From Chitinophaga chungangae (lineage in GTDB: Bacteria > Bacteroidota > Bacteroidia > Chitinophagales > Chitinophagaceae): a stretch of 64,000 nt of DNA. This document shows, piece by piece, positions 61,601 to 64,000 of the stretch. Numbering within the stretch: position 1 is the stretch's first letter; each line of letters begins with the position of its first letter. The notes under the pieces are model-generated. The model saw only the letters and a list, made by a program, of their open reading frames with translations. It had not been told where the DNA came from and did not search any database. The stretch covers positions 145,974-209,973 of the forward strand of contig NZ_JAGHKP010000005.1 in NCBI RefSeq assembly GCF_017742215.1, written 5' to 3'. The position numbers and the translations under genes are program-made.

Positions 61601-63789
61601 GGATCATAGAAGAAACAGAAACCGTGATCGCGACGCTTGGCGGCGGAAGCTCTTCCAGCTTCTCGTTCACCGGCACCGGCAGCGCGACGGTGAATATCAA
61701 CGACGATGAAAGCACCGTTCCCGCGAACCTCGTCCTTACGGTGACCAAAGACGCAGATGGCGCCGAACCTGCCACCAACGGCAACTTTATCATCAGTCTG
61801 CCCACCGGCATCACTTCGTCTGAAGACGTTACCGTGAACTACACCACCGGCGGCACCGCAACGGCAGCGGACGACTACGCAAGCCTCGCCGGCTCAGTGG
61901 TGATCCCTGCGGGACAAACCAGCGTATCCGTACCGGTAACGGTAATAAACGATGTGGTGATCGAACCGGTGGAAACGGTGATACTCACCCTCAACGGCGG
62001 ATCATCCGCTCACTTCACCTTCACGGGCGCCGGCAATGCCACCGTGAACATTACGGACGATGAAAGCACCCCGGCGAACCTTGTGCTGAATGTAGTTAAA
62101 GCGGGAGATGCGGCAGAACCGGCTACGGGCAACAGTTTCGATATCAGTCTGCCCGGCGGCATTGTTTCTTCCGAAGCCATCACCGTAAACTATACCATCG
62201 CAGGCACCGCTGCTGCAGGCCAGGATTACACGGCCCTTAACGGCACCGTGGTGATACCGGCAAACCAGAACGGCATCAGCATACCGGTAACCGTGATCAA
62301 CGACGAACTGATCGAAGGAGACGAAACGGTGGTGGTGACCATCACCGGCGGCACGGCCAACGGCCTCAGCTTCACGCCCGGCACCAACAGCACCGCGAGC
62401 ATGAACATTGCGGACGATGATGACGATAATCTTGACATCGTGGTAACCGCCGCTACGCCGGCAGCTTCGGAACCTGCCACCAATGGCGCGTTTACGATCA
62501 GTCTTGCAGGCGGCAAGATACCGGCGGCCGACGTTACCGTGCATTACACCATCACCGGCACCGCCGCGGCAGGAACGGATTACAACGCGCTCAGCGGTAC
62601 CGTTACGATCCCGGCGAATAACACCACGGGTGTGACCGTTTCGGTGAACGTGACCGACGACGATCTGATAGAACCGGCAGAGACCATAATACTCACGCTC
62701 AACAGCGGCGCGTCTTCCAATATCACCTACACCATTGGCGCAGCCAATACCGCTACGGTGAATATTTCGGACGACGATCACAGCGACCTGGGCCTGGTGG
62801 TAACCGCCAGCATCCCTGATGCAACGGAACCGGGCGTAAACGGCGAATTCACGATCAGCCTGCCGAACGGCAAACGTACGTCAGAGCCGATCACGATCCA
62901 TTACATGATTGGCGGCTCGGCCACACCGGATGCGGATTACAGGGCCATCAGCGGCACTATCACGATCCCGGCGAATGCAGGCAGCGTAACAGTTCCTGTA
63001 ACCGTGTACGACGATACGGAAGTAGAAGAAACGCCTGAGCTCGTGCAGCTCATCCTCACCGGCGGGCAGTCTGCAAGCTACACTTACACGGCTGGCGCGG
63101 CAGCCCAGGCAGTTGTGACCATAACAGACACGGATAAACTGGCCGGCGACCTGGTAGTGACGAAAACGCTTGTTGCGCCTGCGACCGGGCCGTACAAGAT
63201 GGGTCAGAACCTGACCTACCGCATTACGGTAACCAACGTTGGCAACATACCGGTGACCGATGTGAGAGCTATAGACCGCCTGCCTGTACAGCTGGATGTG
63301 CCCACGCATACTTCCGCTGAAAGAGGCGTGGTAACGGTAACACCCGCAACGAAACTGGTAGAATGGAGCATCGGCGACATGCAGCCCGGCGCAACCGCAC
63401 AGATGACGCTCACCTCGCGCGTGATCGAAGGCGGCGCACTGGTGAACGAAGCCGCTGCATACAGTTCCAACATGCCGGACGCGGATTCCACGAACAACGT
63501 TTCCGCTGCAAGCACGGCTGTAGAAGGGTTTGATCTTAACTTCCCGAACGTGATCACACCCAATGGCGATGGTAAGAACGAAAGGCTGATCATCGGCGGG
63601 CTGGAGAAATATCCGGGCTCAAGCATCCAGATATTTAACAGGTGGGGCGGACAGGTATACCGGTCAAACGATTACCGCAATGACTGGAACGGTTCCAACC
63701 TGACGGAAAGCACTTATTACTACATCCTGGAAGTGAAGAAACCGGGCGGAAATAAAACGTATAAAGGATGGGTATTAATCGTACGGTAA
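37618..63789 (+). CDS. Giant T9SS-secreted multidomain adhesin (8723 aa, 40 Calx-beta repeats)
   Basis: An uninterrupted frame of 8723 codons, an estimated 0.85-0.9 MDa. Start at the ATG 37618, giving a basic n-region, the hydrophobic MLLLFGIAITATAVA and cleavage near AVA/ETF; a GTG at 37588 would add 10 residues. Order: beta-helix (37735-39294), a short beta-domain to 39606, seven lectin-like modules (39607-48240), a linker (48241-48786), 40 Calx-beta-type repeats (48787-63138), a DUF11-like domain and a T9SS type B sorting domain (63541-63786). Family knowledge: such proteins are exported by T9SS, held at the surface and used for adhesion or gliding (SprB-like). A PorP/SprF gene follows 29 bases on. 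The final stop and sorting domain are intact, so the gene looks functional. Role in adhesion is inferred. Confidence 0.93.
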   Translation: MFRLNATNPNARSFSKSCKRFMLLLFGIAITATAVAETFPVTNTNNAGPGSLRQAILDANAAGAGPHSIVFNVHGQISLATSLPTITAKKLTIDGENKITLFATGSDAIVNPFVIDADSVTVRNFTLQNNGDINVDIFANRKGITIENLRSFSTVGNFLNAFVRARGATTDLTIRNITSTDLQPVGGEYYGRGFYFTGGTQTNLVMDNINLGSQGNIRGGEAIVFRDASVNGWTLTNTNISGFQNAIVLDNTAGAVETANNIMLRNVTIDSLYGGLSLGFYSDFVNTNIELNRLTVDMDGVGDNEGDYAIRFDNTTNNVTLDTININENDLHCIWFNGAAGNITINQAMIGLNMPGIYPSPAYIRFESTSNVVNISNSVLDGDKPGNADDADYGMYFVGAATGVTIDNVSFNEFDGDGIVVTGAATNFLVTDSKFTGNNDGIEFAGNFARSNVDIVNSSFRDSKRSGIVLNGANAVSDYDLTGDTVINSAQHGIWFFGAAGVTDAQVTGCVVYGNGGTGINNDAPNKVIITNNSIYNNTGIGISNPAGNCTYTAAANRTPVLVSSTRLAGGQYQIQLTVPNITAGAQYTIDIYANDPATSKTSGQYFVTSIPNVSAGTSTQTITYNTGPGASGLGFWTATLRIPANNCGTSEFGNSIAMTHSGPACVNSAVVAWYRADQAVSGVNWGDISGNANHMTVIGDPDGTTHLVNFNPAIYYDGNDAHRVPASAGENSAYTMMGMAQLEGSQTGRVFTSSTGNKLFGWHANFENRLFVEAWLNTGNAVTTKSKLYSYERTNTGAYEFRGDGAAVKTGTASDGGVWTLDVGGGAYSEFSKVLVPEVFIYGRDLTPLEMQRIESYMALKYGITLNNGASDYITSDGTVQTYTAANNTGYGRRITGIGRDECTMLNQKQSLSQDTGMVTIALGNAIMASNAANTNTFTNDKAFLVFSDNGGTLNYFTAVTGTNVTRRMGRIWKVQKTAAWDNTQQVTLKLDGGTQDNYLLISTAADFGTITQELKLSSNGTVTLSSADLADGAFFTFGKQQRFPGGVANNLQSWVKADAGINAVDDNVSSWTDQAAAREWLKAHPAVVLPWQANAINYNPTVNFAGNSYFTIPSITSAYTAGEVFSVQFSTLAATSVTASFPFEFGGDPSTLTDQFYHYSNGSHYTHFGTNTRPGFPLGGINMTRAHILNNWSAPGNWGLSFDGRSIGSSTTFPVTFSRGAGTNSAIGAGHNSIFQGRISEVILYNRRLNDDERLQVNSYLALKYALTLRTAAGGLTDYVASNGTTRMWTASKNTGYGQRITGVGRDDNGTLFQKQSRSQEVGAVVSITTGTAFYPSNAENPSTISNDLSFFTFSDNGGADAYTQPITGLGNITVRTARIYKIDRTNWAKTIMRVSLMAADSTKYLLVSADENFGAGDQVYQLDERGLVTLDSDLLPDQAYFTFAAAQSAPAGVAAGLEVWARADYGITGGTNVTQWKELSASGRVWPKVNSAAATWKPASFNFNPGVGFAGATYFWLPQFANTFTAGEIFSVQLSNLDNNSATLHYPFEFGGTYASNQATYTWSNSNQYTYFGTATARRNFAYPAGVNVRNPHMLNIWSAPNDWSAGIDGKALLTANVNAVSFASAPLNNYIGAGHNSVFYGDIPEVVMYSRKLSALERQQVQSYMALRYGLTLGIDVPMDYLASDGTTTMWQAAEGGSYSRRITGIGRDNRGMLYQKQSLSAENGIVTIAAGNTIAVSNADNATAITNDLSFLSFGDDNGATTFLTPVSGVGTVNNRMARIFKVQKTNWADQEITISLNSSEAETYLLVSADATFGAGDAAYVMTGNTVTINSNLLPDNGYFTFARTLRGPNGVRDGLTFWLRADDGRSFGGQWDDYSNQGNNALQATSGSRPVTDARGMNFNYSLVFDGTDDYLDITTTRIDPATSTIFAVASGSGFNTVRDLVGSGAVGSAHGMELRITDQAKLNFLENAASITGAGGNRTILPNKTYIFSATESSTANGLRLFEDHALDIQGTSTLIPATANLIAIGSRTIAARGLYWLGNMGEVIAYNRVLSDVERQTVESYLGLKYGVTLNGGATNYLATDGTPYWTADATYKFAVTGIGRDDATNLNTKQSLSVDDGFMTLSLGSSIAITNEQNINTITNDKSFFVFADNGLSSTAYSEVVSGTNVTRRLPRVWKVDKTNWADQLITLKTNAIGTGVHLLISTDPTFATIDQELPLNADKSITLNSSLMADGIYFTLGAPVKYPGGVSSGSLIWLRADVGTSATADNTPISAWNDYSPNGNNTAQATAANQPTYFNSAANNLNFNPVVRFSGGTQSLVGPSLLKTGSYNAASAFLVSNQATANAAVIFTEQLAAGTQFTLHATWSDNIVYWDAPYTSNRITYAAGNINNQTILWSATNNITLPANKQAIYRNGLNVATGNFTSVMTGNNSPFWVGRNVSTVPYNGRMGDLIVYANALTPIEQQRINTYMAIKYGITLNNGATDYLATDGTTKVWDATANTTYKNNIAGIGRDDAEDLQQKQSRSINTGMQLAVGLNALAETNLANTNAFTADRSYLVWGDDGASTLFKTAITGNPAVNFRMARLWKAQETGAVGSVQIAVPYDALPNASETFLVVSGDATLNGSDQFIPLNEITLNGVKHYAADIDLTNGQYFSFASYIKAPGGVPGTSLWLRADAGTSSTTDNTAIDGWTDYASDLNNATQTAVPANQPLYLNNTTNNTNFNPVVKFDGNDFMGLDVSKLPTGTGARTVIGTGSLTSTAGGNKFILAYGAGATNVGSGLAVVGGNGTADFVGWANDVTSPAGNWQSGVFNEMVGVWAGNGGNATLYSKMKVLGGPVAKAWNTGSVDAGIGAWPWDRAQSWNGTMGDIIVYPTALTTTELQRVSTYLAIKYGYTIDQTAATDYLATDGTTKVWDATANSTYKNNITGIGRDDVEGLAQKQSRSINAGFQPIVGIGGIAATNITNTNTFTTDKTYMVWGDDGASTTFITGITGKPGVNARMTRIWKVQETGSVGNVQIAIPANIVSGTITAPQLVVSNDATIDAADQYNGLTPTNIDGTDYYTATIDLNSNQYFTFAAMVAAPGGVLGDVLWVKADAGVQANASNQVEQWKDQSGSNNTVTELRASTITHTDPITPTAAIVQVPNAINFNPSLDFTGAVNRSLKGNAVADWNATATTIFSVSVVEGAMGNASAGFFGGIFDGLNDWTVDSPTPSAGMGLYAGPTDYRLDGAGCSPAISTSPTTGMPRVVRGIYNTPGNGLNSQLAVNGRIEVAAGTNCLGYATTLFEVGGRTSGAAVYDARIFNGKIPEVIVYRTALTPENSLKVESYLGIKYGLTLDQTAPTDYVASDAVPFWTAATNSTYNINIFGIGRDDASALLQKQSRSVNPGSVLTVGLYTIAASNAENTNIFAADRSYVMLAGNSAATTVSSTDLPVGSCIAERLTQEWKAQITNYDMSTQPLSLQFDLNGIATAGTAAEDFTIMIDEDGDGNFATGAVTEIPATGFNGGIVSFENVTAITNGTVFTLITSHPERTANLVPDATVRTVLNTCIENGTLYFIDPSDPNKYIASIALNGNTIDVTKLSAVVDVNRDMAAALGRNSGTDYGTQLMRRLLNITYTGADLTANGGVQLRLFWDPLERTNAETALSTTRGVTGAQKWMWFKHSGDITATLADLTAEGLTNSTELTPVAGQQDGVEYVEFSGIQNFSTFGGLATANQVLAITKILDGAEGTQDGSFSISLPGSVTAAEDISISYTVTGTAANGVDYTTLSGAVTFPAGQNSITLPVTVTDDNIIETGESITVTLDAATGNSGTVSISGTQNAASATITDNDANDPAKTVVGVTKDSDATEPAANGGFSIGLPAGVTSSEDITVNYTIGGSATAGADYGTLTGSVMIPAGQNSVAIPVTVNNDQLVEAQETVLITVTGGSSTSFTLTPSGTAGSATVNINDDENTPANMVVSITKDADAAEPATNGNFTFSLPTGIIPTADITVNYTVGGTATAGADYTALPASVTIPAGQNSVTLPLTVADEQLIENTETVTVTLSSATSTGFTYTVSTTNGNASANITDNDNITANRVLSIEQAADAAEPSTGGSFTISLPTGVTSSEPVNVSYTVAGTALSGTDYPALTGTIMIPAGQNSITLPFTVTDDKIIENTETVIATLSGGSSTSFNFTVSGTDGNASANIADDDNVPANRILAIANAANAAEPSTNGGFTISLPATITSSEPITVNYTIGGTAANGVDMTTLTGSVIIPAGQNSVPVPVTVTNDQLIEGAETVILTLNGGSSASFAYTGTTSATVDIADDDDNPANRVLSIAKTADAAEPATNAAFTISLPTGILPSEAIDVTYTIGGNATNGSDYTTLSGTVTIPAGQNSVSVPVTVTNDFEIENTETVTLTVTGGSSTNFNYTASTTNASASADIADDDNTAANRILSVSNTGNAAEPATNGSFSISLPAGVTSSQPVTVNYTISGTAAAGTDYDAITGAITIPAGQNSVAVPVTVLPDQIIEKTETVILTVTSGASTSFSFTASATSGSATVNIADDDNTAANRMVSVIVSSDGAEGSSGFFGFSLQLPPGISSSENITVNYTVSGTAVKGADYNGISPVHFSGTATLPAGLSTAITGTVVDDQVIEGTETVVITITSASSPSFTFTADPAAATATANITDNDDIPANRVLSITKNTDAAEPATNGSFKISLPTGVTIAQPVTVNYTVAGTATAGTDYVNMSGTLTIPAGVNSVNLPVNVIDDKFIEIAETVTVTITGGTAGSLTFTPSTTDGDETIDIADDDNTAANRILGIQKISNLEEPAINGAFRISLPATIRSSEAITIAYTVSGTGTNGTDYANLGGSVVMPAGQNSVLIAADVIDDQIIEGTETVVLTVTGGNSTSFAFNPAAAPNNSASADIVDDDNVAGNQVLTVTKNADGAEAATPTAGSFLISLPAGYTSALPVTVTYTIAGTAGSGTDYTALSNTVVLPANQNSVTVPVPVLNDALVENTETVIMTLTGGTATGFTYTGTNSATVNIIDDENSAANRVLSVANTGNAAEPATPGKFTISLPAGITPSEDVDITYIISGTAQGGPDYTALTGTVVLPAGQNSVDVNVAVANDQIIEGTETVILTLSGGTSANFAFTASTTNGNATVDIADDDNTAANQVLAVTNEGNAAEPNTDGKFRISLPTGVTSAADIQVSYTIGAGTSTPGTDYTAITNVITIPAGQTFVDVPVAVVDNTIIEPTETVIMNITGGSDALHSYTVAGGAGSATVNIDDDDAASNSMVVLLTKVSDAVEGGTNGQYRISLPPGVTSSEDVVITFTLGGTASLIPAPTVPDYAMAGLSGGNIVIPAGANEVYIDVDAGDDNVIEGPETVVLNLTGAASSSYPFTIDPTGNGAVVNIVDTDGSVSTPLQVIAGSDAGEPNTTGTFTVQLDGGAVSAQPVTVGYKISGTAVSGVDYEAIGEIIIPANVNSVPVTLTVKDDQIIEPNETMIFTILSGSSTDGLGNGELFQPDPNNAEITVNIADNDAIAANQVLKVVKNTDASEPGTHGSFTISLPTGYTSSTDITLDYAMTGTATDNTDYTVTTVTLPAYANSVTIPLTVIDDKIIENPETATLTLGNSQDGSSFIYTPDATGIAATITIADDDNTLANNVLLVTNTADGSEPNTPGEFTISLPTGYTSSEDVTVNYIVTGTATPGAGNDYASLGVSVVLPAGQNSVTVSVPVQDDDIIEGTETVMLTLGNSNSASFAFTPSGGNTVATVNIADNDNIAANRVLSVTKTDAAEPNTDGSFVISLPTNVTSAQPVTVNYTITGTALDGTDYADLAGTVVIPANQNNITVPIDVTDDQIIELTETVILTIDNGASPSDNYTASTTNGSATANITDNDNVTANLVLDVTKTADASEPGTNGNFRITLPSGYTASQPITVSYTISGDAAGGTDYNALTGTVLLPAGQNAVNVPVVVNDDQIIENLETVTMTITGGLSADFTLNPGTLTAATVNIADDDNTPDNIALSVIKTTDAVEPTTNGEFLISLPAGVTVAQDVTVNFTITGTATNGDDYTTLPASIVIPAGQNSVSVVVTVTDDQVIENTETVTLTINNGASTNFTFAASATAASADLDIADDDNIPANLLLSIAQTTNGSEPSTNAGFSISLPAPYTSSEDITVNYTLSGTATQGDDYATMSGSIVIPAGQTSVSLPVDVSDDFVIETQESVIVTLTGGTSASFSFLADGSAGSATAFIDDNDNVAANLVLIAEKTADAAEPNTNGTFTVKLPAGYTASEDITVNYTVAGTATAGMDYPALSGSVVIPAGQPGAPVTLIVTDDQVIEVTETVLLNLTGGASASFTLVPSTTEGSASLDIGDNDNTAANIELSVISTGDAAEPNTNGTFSISLPAGVTSSEPITVTYNIGGNAGATDYTSLPGTVIIAAGQNSVAVPVPVLDDQVMESTETVVMTLASGTSPNFGFTVSAANGSATVNINDNDNSAANRVLSVVKTNDAQEPGTDGLFTISLPAGIASSENITVNYTVSGTATAGSDYTSIGASVVIPAGDNSVTVTVPVRDEQVIETTETVILKITDGTAPGLTFTASATSGEATVNILDNDNVAANLFVSVPATADAAEPNTNGSFTISLPAGYTASEPITVNYTIGGVATAGADYTALSGSVVIPAGQPDVPVIVTVSDDDIIESAETVVLTVTGAASANFTLLPSTTAGNGTVLINDNDNTAANRVLSVTNANDGAEPTTNGSFNISLPSGVSAAEDVTVNYTIGGTATGGTDYGAISSSVVIPAGQTSVSIPVAVINDQIIEGEETVILTITNGTSTTLGGFTASATNGNAEVKIADDDYTTANRVLVITRTADAAEPAINGSFNVSLPPGITATEDITVNYDVTGTATGVDDYATLPGSIVIPAGQNGVTIPVTVADDQVIESTETVIVTLTSGGSASFTFDASNNATVSITDEDNATANRVLTVTKSADAAEPATNGGFSIALPAGYTAAEDITVNFGISGTATNGTDYTTLGNSVVIPAGQNSVTVPVTVTDEKVVELSETVVLTLSDGTSGSYNYTGTGNATVNIADDDNIPANLVLSMTKTTDASEPATNGMFTISLPTGITVSENVAANYTIAGTATPGTDYSSLGGSVVIPAGQNSVAVPVNVNDDNIIENTETVTATMTGGSATNFTLTVAAGNATVNILDNDNVPANLALTVAATADGAEPGTNGVFTISLPSGVVSSEDVTVNYTVAGSATSGTDYTALGTTVIIPAGQNSVTVTVPVLNDQVLESSETVSMTLNGAASTSFTFTGAGNATVNITDDENTPANRVLSILTTADAAEPGTNGSFEISLPGTITSAEDITVSFAVDGTATAGADYAAITGTVTIPAGQHSVSVPVTVINDQLIENTETVAIAITGGTSTGGNTFTAGSANGNATVNITDDENVPANLALSITNTTDGAEPATNGSFTIGLPAGIASSEDVTVSYTIGGTAATGTDYTALTGTVVIPAGQNSINVPVTVVDDQLIENIETVIVTLAGGTSTSFSFTGVGNGTVNITDDENTAANRTLTVTKSADAAEPATDGGFVIGLPAGIASSEDVTVNYTIGGTATADDDYTAIAGTVTIPAGQNNVSVAVTVADDKIIENTETVILTLAGGNSTSFAFTGTGNETVNITDDENDPANRALTITQSADAAEPGTNGAFEISLPTGITAAEDITVNYTVAGTAASGMDYTALTGTVIIPAGQNSVSVPVTVTDDQVIEETETVIATLNGGSSTSFAFTGTGSATVNITDDESGVPANLALTITKGVDGAEPATNGNFIVALPGGITSADDIVVNYTVTGTAASGTDYTALSGTATIPAGQNSISVPVIVTDDKVIEETETVIATLNGGSSAHFTFTGTGNATVDITDDEATDPANLALVITKDADGAEPGTNGAFEISLPVGITSSQPVSVSYTVTGTATSGADYTALTGTVIIPAGQNSISVPVIVSDDRIIEETETVIATLGGGSSSSFSFTGTGSATVNINDDESTVPANLVLTVTKDADGAEPATNGNFIISLPTGITSSEDVTVNYTTGGTATAADDYASLAGSVVIPAGQTSVSVPVTVINDVVIEPVETVILTLNGGSSAHFTFTGAGNATVNITDDESTPANLVLNVVKAGDAAEPATGNSFDISLPGGIVSSEAITVNYTIAGTAAAGQDYTALNGTVVIPANQNGISIPVTVINDELIEGDETVVVTITGGTANGLSFTPGTNSTASMNIADDDDDNLDIVVTAATPAASEPATNGAFTISLAGGKIPAADVTVHYTITGTAAAGTDYNALSGTVTIPANNTTGVTVSVNVTDDDLIEPAETIILTLNSGASSNITYTIGAANTATVNISDDDHSDLGLVVTASIPDATEPGVNGEFTISLPNGKRTSEPITIHYMIGGSATPDADYRAISGTITIPANAGSVTVPVTVYDDTEVEETPELVQLILTGGQSASYTYTAGAAAQAVVTITDTDKLAGDLVVTKTLVAPATGPYKMGQNLTYRITVTNVGNIPVTDVRAIDRLPVQLDVPTHTSAERGVVTVTPATKLVEWSIGDMQPGATAQMTLTSRVIEGGALVNEAAAYSSNMPDADSTNNVSAASTAVEGFDLNFPNVITPNGDGKNERLIIGGLEKYPGSSIQIFNRWGGQVYRSNDYRNDWNGSNLTESTYYYILEVKKPGGNKTYKGWVLIVR
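37735..39294 (+). other. Beta-helix region of the giant adhesin
   Basis: Begins with the NTNNAGPGSLRQAILDANA motif common at the start of secreted Bacteroidota beta-helix proteins. It continues with short repeated turns of the type IRNITS, LVMDNINLG, NIMLRNVTI, VNISNSVLDG, VTIDNVSFNEFDGDGI, VDIVNSSFRD and VIITNNSIYNNTGIGI, spaced about 20-25 residues apart as in right-handed parallel beta-helices. No catalytic pectate-lyase residues are evident. It forms the outermost tip if the chain is anchored by its C terminus. Confidence 0.75.
39607..48240 (+). repeat. Seven lectin-like (LamG-like) modules of 380-450 aa
   Basis: Seven copies start near 39607, 40747, 41968, 43174, 44371, 45625 and 46882. 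Each opens with an aromatic/charged motif (WYRAD, WVKAD, WARAD, WLRAD three times, WVKAD), usually after PGGV or similar. It then runs through a concanavalin-like beta-sandwich (FNPVVKFDG, YNGRMGD-IVY) to a second conserved core: ESYMALKYGITLN, DYLATDGT, GIGRDD----L-QKQSRS and, in most copies, a WKVQKT-type segment. The GIGRD core occurs seven times. The fold is inferred; the carbohydrate or protein ligand is unknown. The last copy carries the extra calcium-type loop DEDGDGN at 48094-48114. Confidence 0.8.
48241..48786 (+). other. Linker domain between lectin-like modules and Calx-beta array
   Basis: About 180 residues unlike either repeat type, containing the last cysteine of the protein (codon 48289), FWDPLERTNAETALS, KWMWFKHSGDITATLADL and FSGIQNFSTFGGLA. 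The last two pieces resemble the closing part of Bacteroidota surface proteins that precedes a sorting domain, so it may mark an old fusion point. Unassigned. Confidence 0.55.
48787..63138 (+). repeat. Array of 40 Calx-beta-type repeats
   Basis: Forty consecutive repeats counted by reading the translation. Typical pattern: AN-VLSVTK-ADAAEP-TNG, F-ISLP-G-TSSEDVTVNY, GTATAGTDYTAL, IPAGQNSV-VPVTV, DDQIIENTETV and a closing ATVNI-DDDN. The aspartates and glutamates in DD-IIE-TETV and the closing DDD-N are at the places that bind calcium in known Calx-beta domains. Repeat starts include 48787, 49150, 49510, 49870, 50230, 50581, 50941, 51301, 51676, 52036, then about every 351-387 bases to 62431 and 62788. 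Most are 117-121 residues; 8, 14 and 15 are longer (125, 129, 123). No Cys or Trp seen. Forms a rigid calcium-dependent stalk (inference). Confidence 0.9.
63139..63531 (+). other. DUF11-like domain of the giant adhesin
   Basis: A DUF11-like (conserved repeat) domain follows the array: LVVTKTLVAP, GQNLTYRITVTNVGNIPVTDVRAIDRLP, VEWSIGDMQPGATAQMTLTSRV, DADSTNNVSAAST. Such domains often act as spacers just before the sorting domain in Bacteroidota surface proteins. Confidence 0.85.
63541..63786 (+). other. T9SS type B C-terminal sorting domain
   Basis: The final 82 residues match the gliding-motility-associated type B sorting domain: FPNVITPNGDGKNE, then SIQIFNRWGGQVYRS, YRNDWNGSN and TYYYILEVKKPGGNKTYKGWVLIVR. 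It directs export through the type IX system. In SprB-like proteins this domain needs a dedicated SprF partner, and a PorP/SprF gene follows. Confidence 0.93.
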
Positions 63790-63818
63790 AATTATCTGCT
63801 GATCATAAAAGTGTAAAG

Positions 63819-64000
63819 ATGCAAACAGTACTCAGAGCAGCGGTAATAGCCCTGCTGCTAATAACAGGAGGGCGCGCGATGGCGCAGCAGAACATCCAGT
63901 TCAGCCAGTACGTGTTCAACGGGTTGAGCATCAACCCGGCGTATGCGGGGTATAAAGAAGACCTGTACCTGAACGCGACATACCGTCATCAATGGGCGGG
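63819..64000 (+). CDS. PorP/SprF-family T9SS membrane protein (3' end outside window)
   Basis: The first 60 codons are in the window, from the ATG at 63819. The signal peptide MQTVLRAAVIALLLITGGRAMAQ is followed by QNIQFSQYVFNGLSINPAYAGYKEDLYLNA, the conserved opening of PorP/SprF outer-membrane barrel proteins (FSQY, NPAYAG). It starts 29 bases after the adhesin stop on the same strand, so the two are probably cotranscribed. SprF-type partners help secrete and attach cognate type B adhesins in Flavobacterium. The family is usually about 300-340 residues; most is missing here. Confidence 0.9.
   Translation, partial: MQTVLRAAVIALLLITGGRAMAQQNIQFSQYVFNGLSINPAYAGYKEDLYLNATYRHQWA

Noticed and set aside
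48787..63138. The Calx-beta array as a CRISPR or DNA satellite
   Set aside because: The period is about 360 bases, it is in frame throughout and the sequence is conserved at protein rather than DNA level.
48492..63626. Many minus-strand open frames of about 70-350 residues antisense to the giant adhesin, spaced about every 360 bases
   Set aside because: They repeat in phase with the Calx-beta units and have the same low-complexity Ser/Val/Ala text each time. They are shadows of the repeated codons on the other strand, with no family motif.
1..64000. Mobile elements, tRNA or rRNA genes
   Set aside because: I saw no transposase, integrase, tRNA-like cloverleaf or rRNA segment.

Overview
The window looks like a piece of a Bacteroidota chromosome, most likely a Chitinophaga-like member of the Chitinophagaceae. 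The signs are two SusC/SusD pairs, an ECF sigma/FecR regulatory pair, a LuxE-like ligase, type IX secretion (T9SS) signatures (a type B C-terminal sorting domain followed by a PorP/SprF protein), Tat-exported glycan enzymes, and rather GC-rich codon use. No rRNA, tRNA, CRISPR array, transposase or integrase was recognised.

Bases 1-17000 are mostly housekeeping and regulation. In order they hold the 5' part of an acyl-CoA carboxylase beta subunit, a small lipoprotein, an orphan LuxE-like acyl-protein synthetase with a secreted DUF4412-like protein, a YceI protein, a DEAD-box-type RNA helicase, a large B12-binding radical SAM protein, and a TonB-dependent receptor. A minus-strand cluster follows: VOC protein, UPF1/IGHMBP2-like helicase, propeller-type histidine kinase and its NarL-type response regulator.

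Bases 17000-30500 hold a SusC/SusD pair, a divergent Tat-exported TIM-barrel sugar isomerase-like protein, a small envelope cluster (six-TM protein and two tandem paralogous lipoproteins), an AlkD-like repair protein and a Tat-exported GH116-type glycoside hydrolase. A TetR regulator with a clear palindromic operator then sits in front of a FabF-type ketosynthase. SusC/SusD, the isomerase-like protein and GH116 may together act on an unknown glycan or glycoside.

Bases 30500-37081 are one regulated uptake operon on the minus strand: ECF sigma factor, FecR-type anti-sigma, SusC with an N-terminal STN signalling domain, and SusD. This is the usual arrangement for trans-envelope, substrate-induced control.

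Bases 37618-63789 are one open reading frame of 8723 codons, the main feature of the window. It encodes a secreted giant adhesin-like protein with a long signal peptide, a right-handed beta-helix, seven repeated lectin-like (LamG-like) modules of about 380-450 residues, a linker, exactly 40 Calx-beta-type repeats of 117-129 residues, a DUF11-like domain and a T9SS type B sorting domain. A PorP/SprF-family gene starts 29 bases later and runs off the window. The pair matches the SprB/SprF logic known from gliding Flavobacterium, but the domain composition is different. I regard it as the best candidate for a little-described surface system here.
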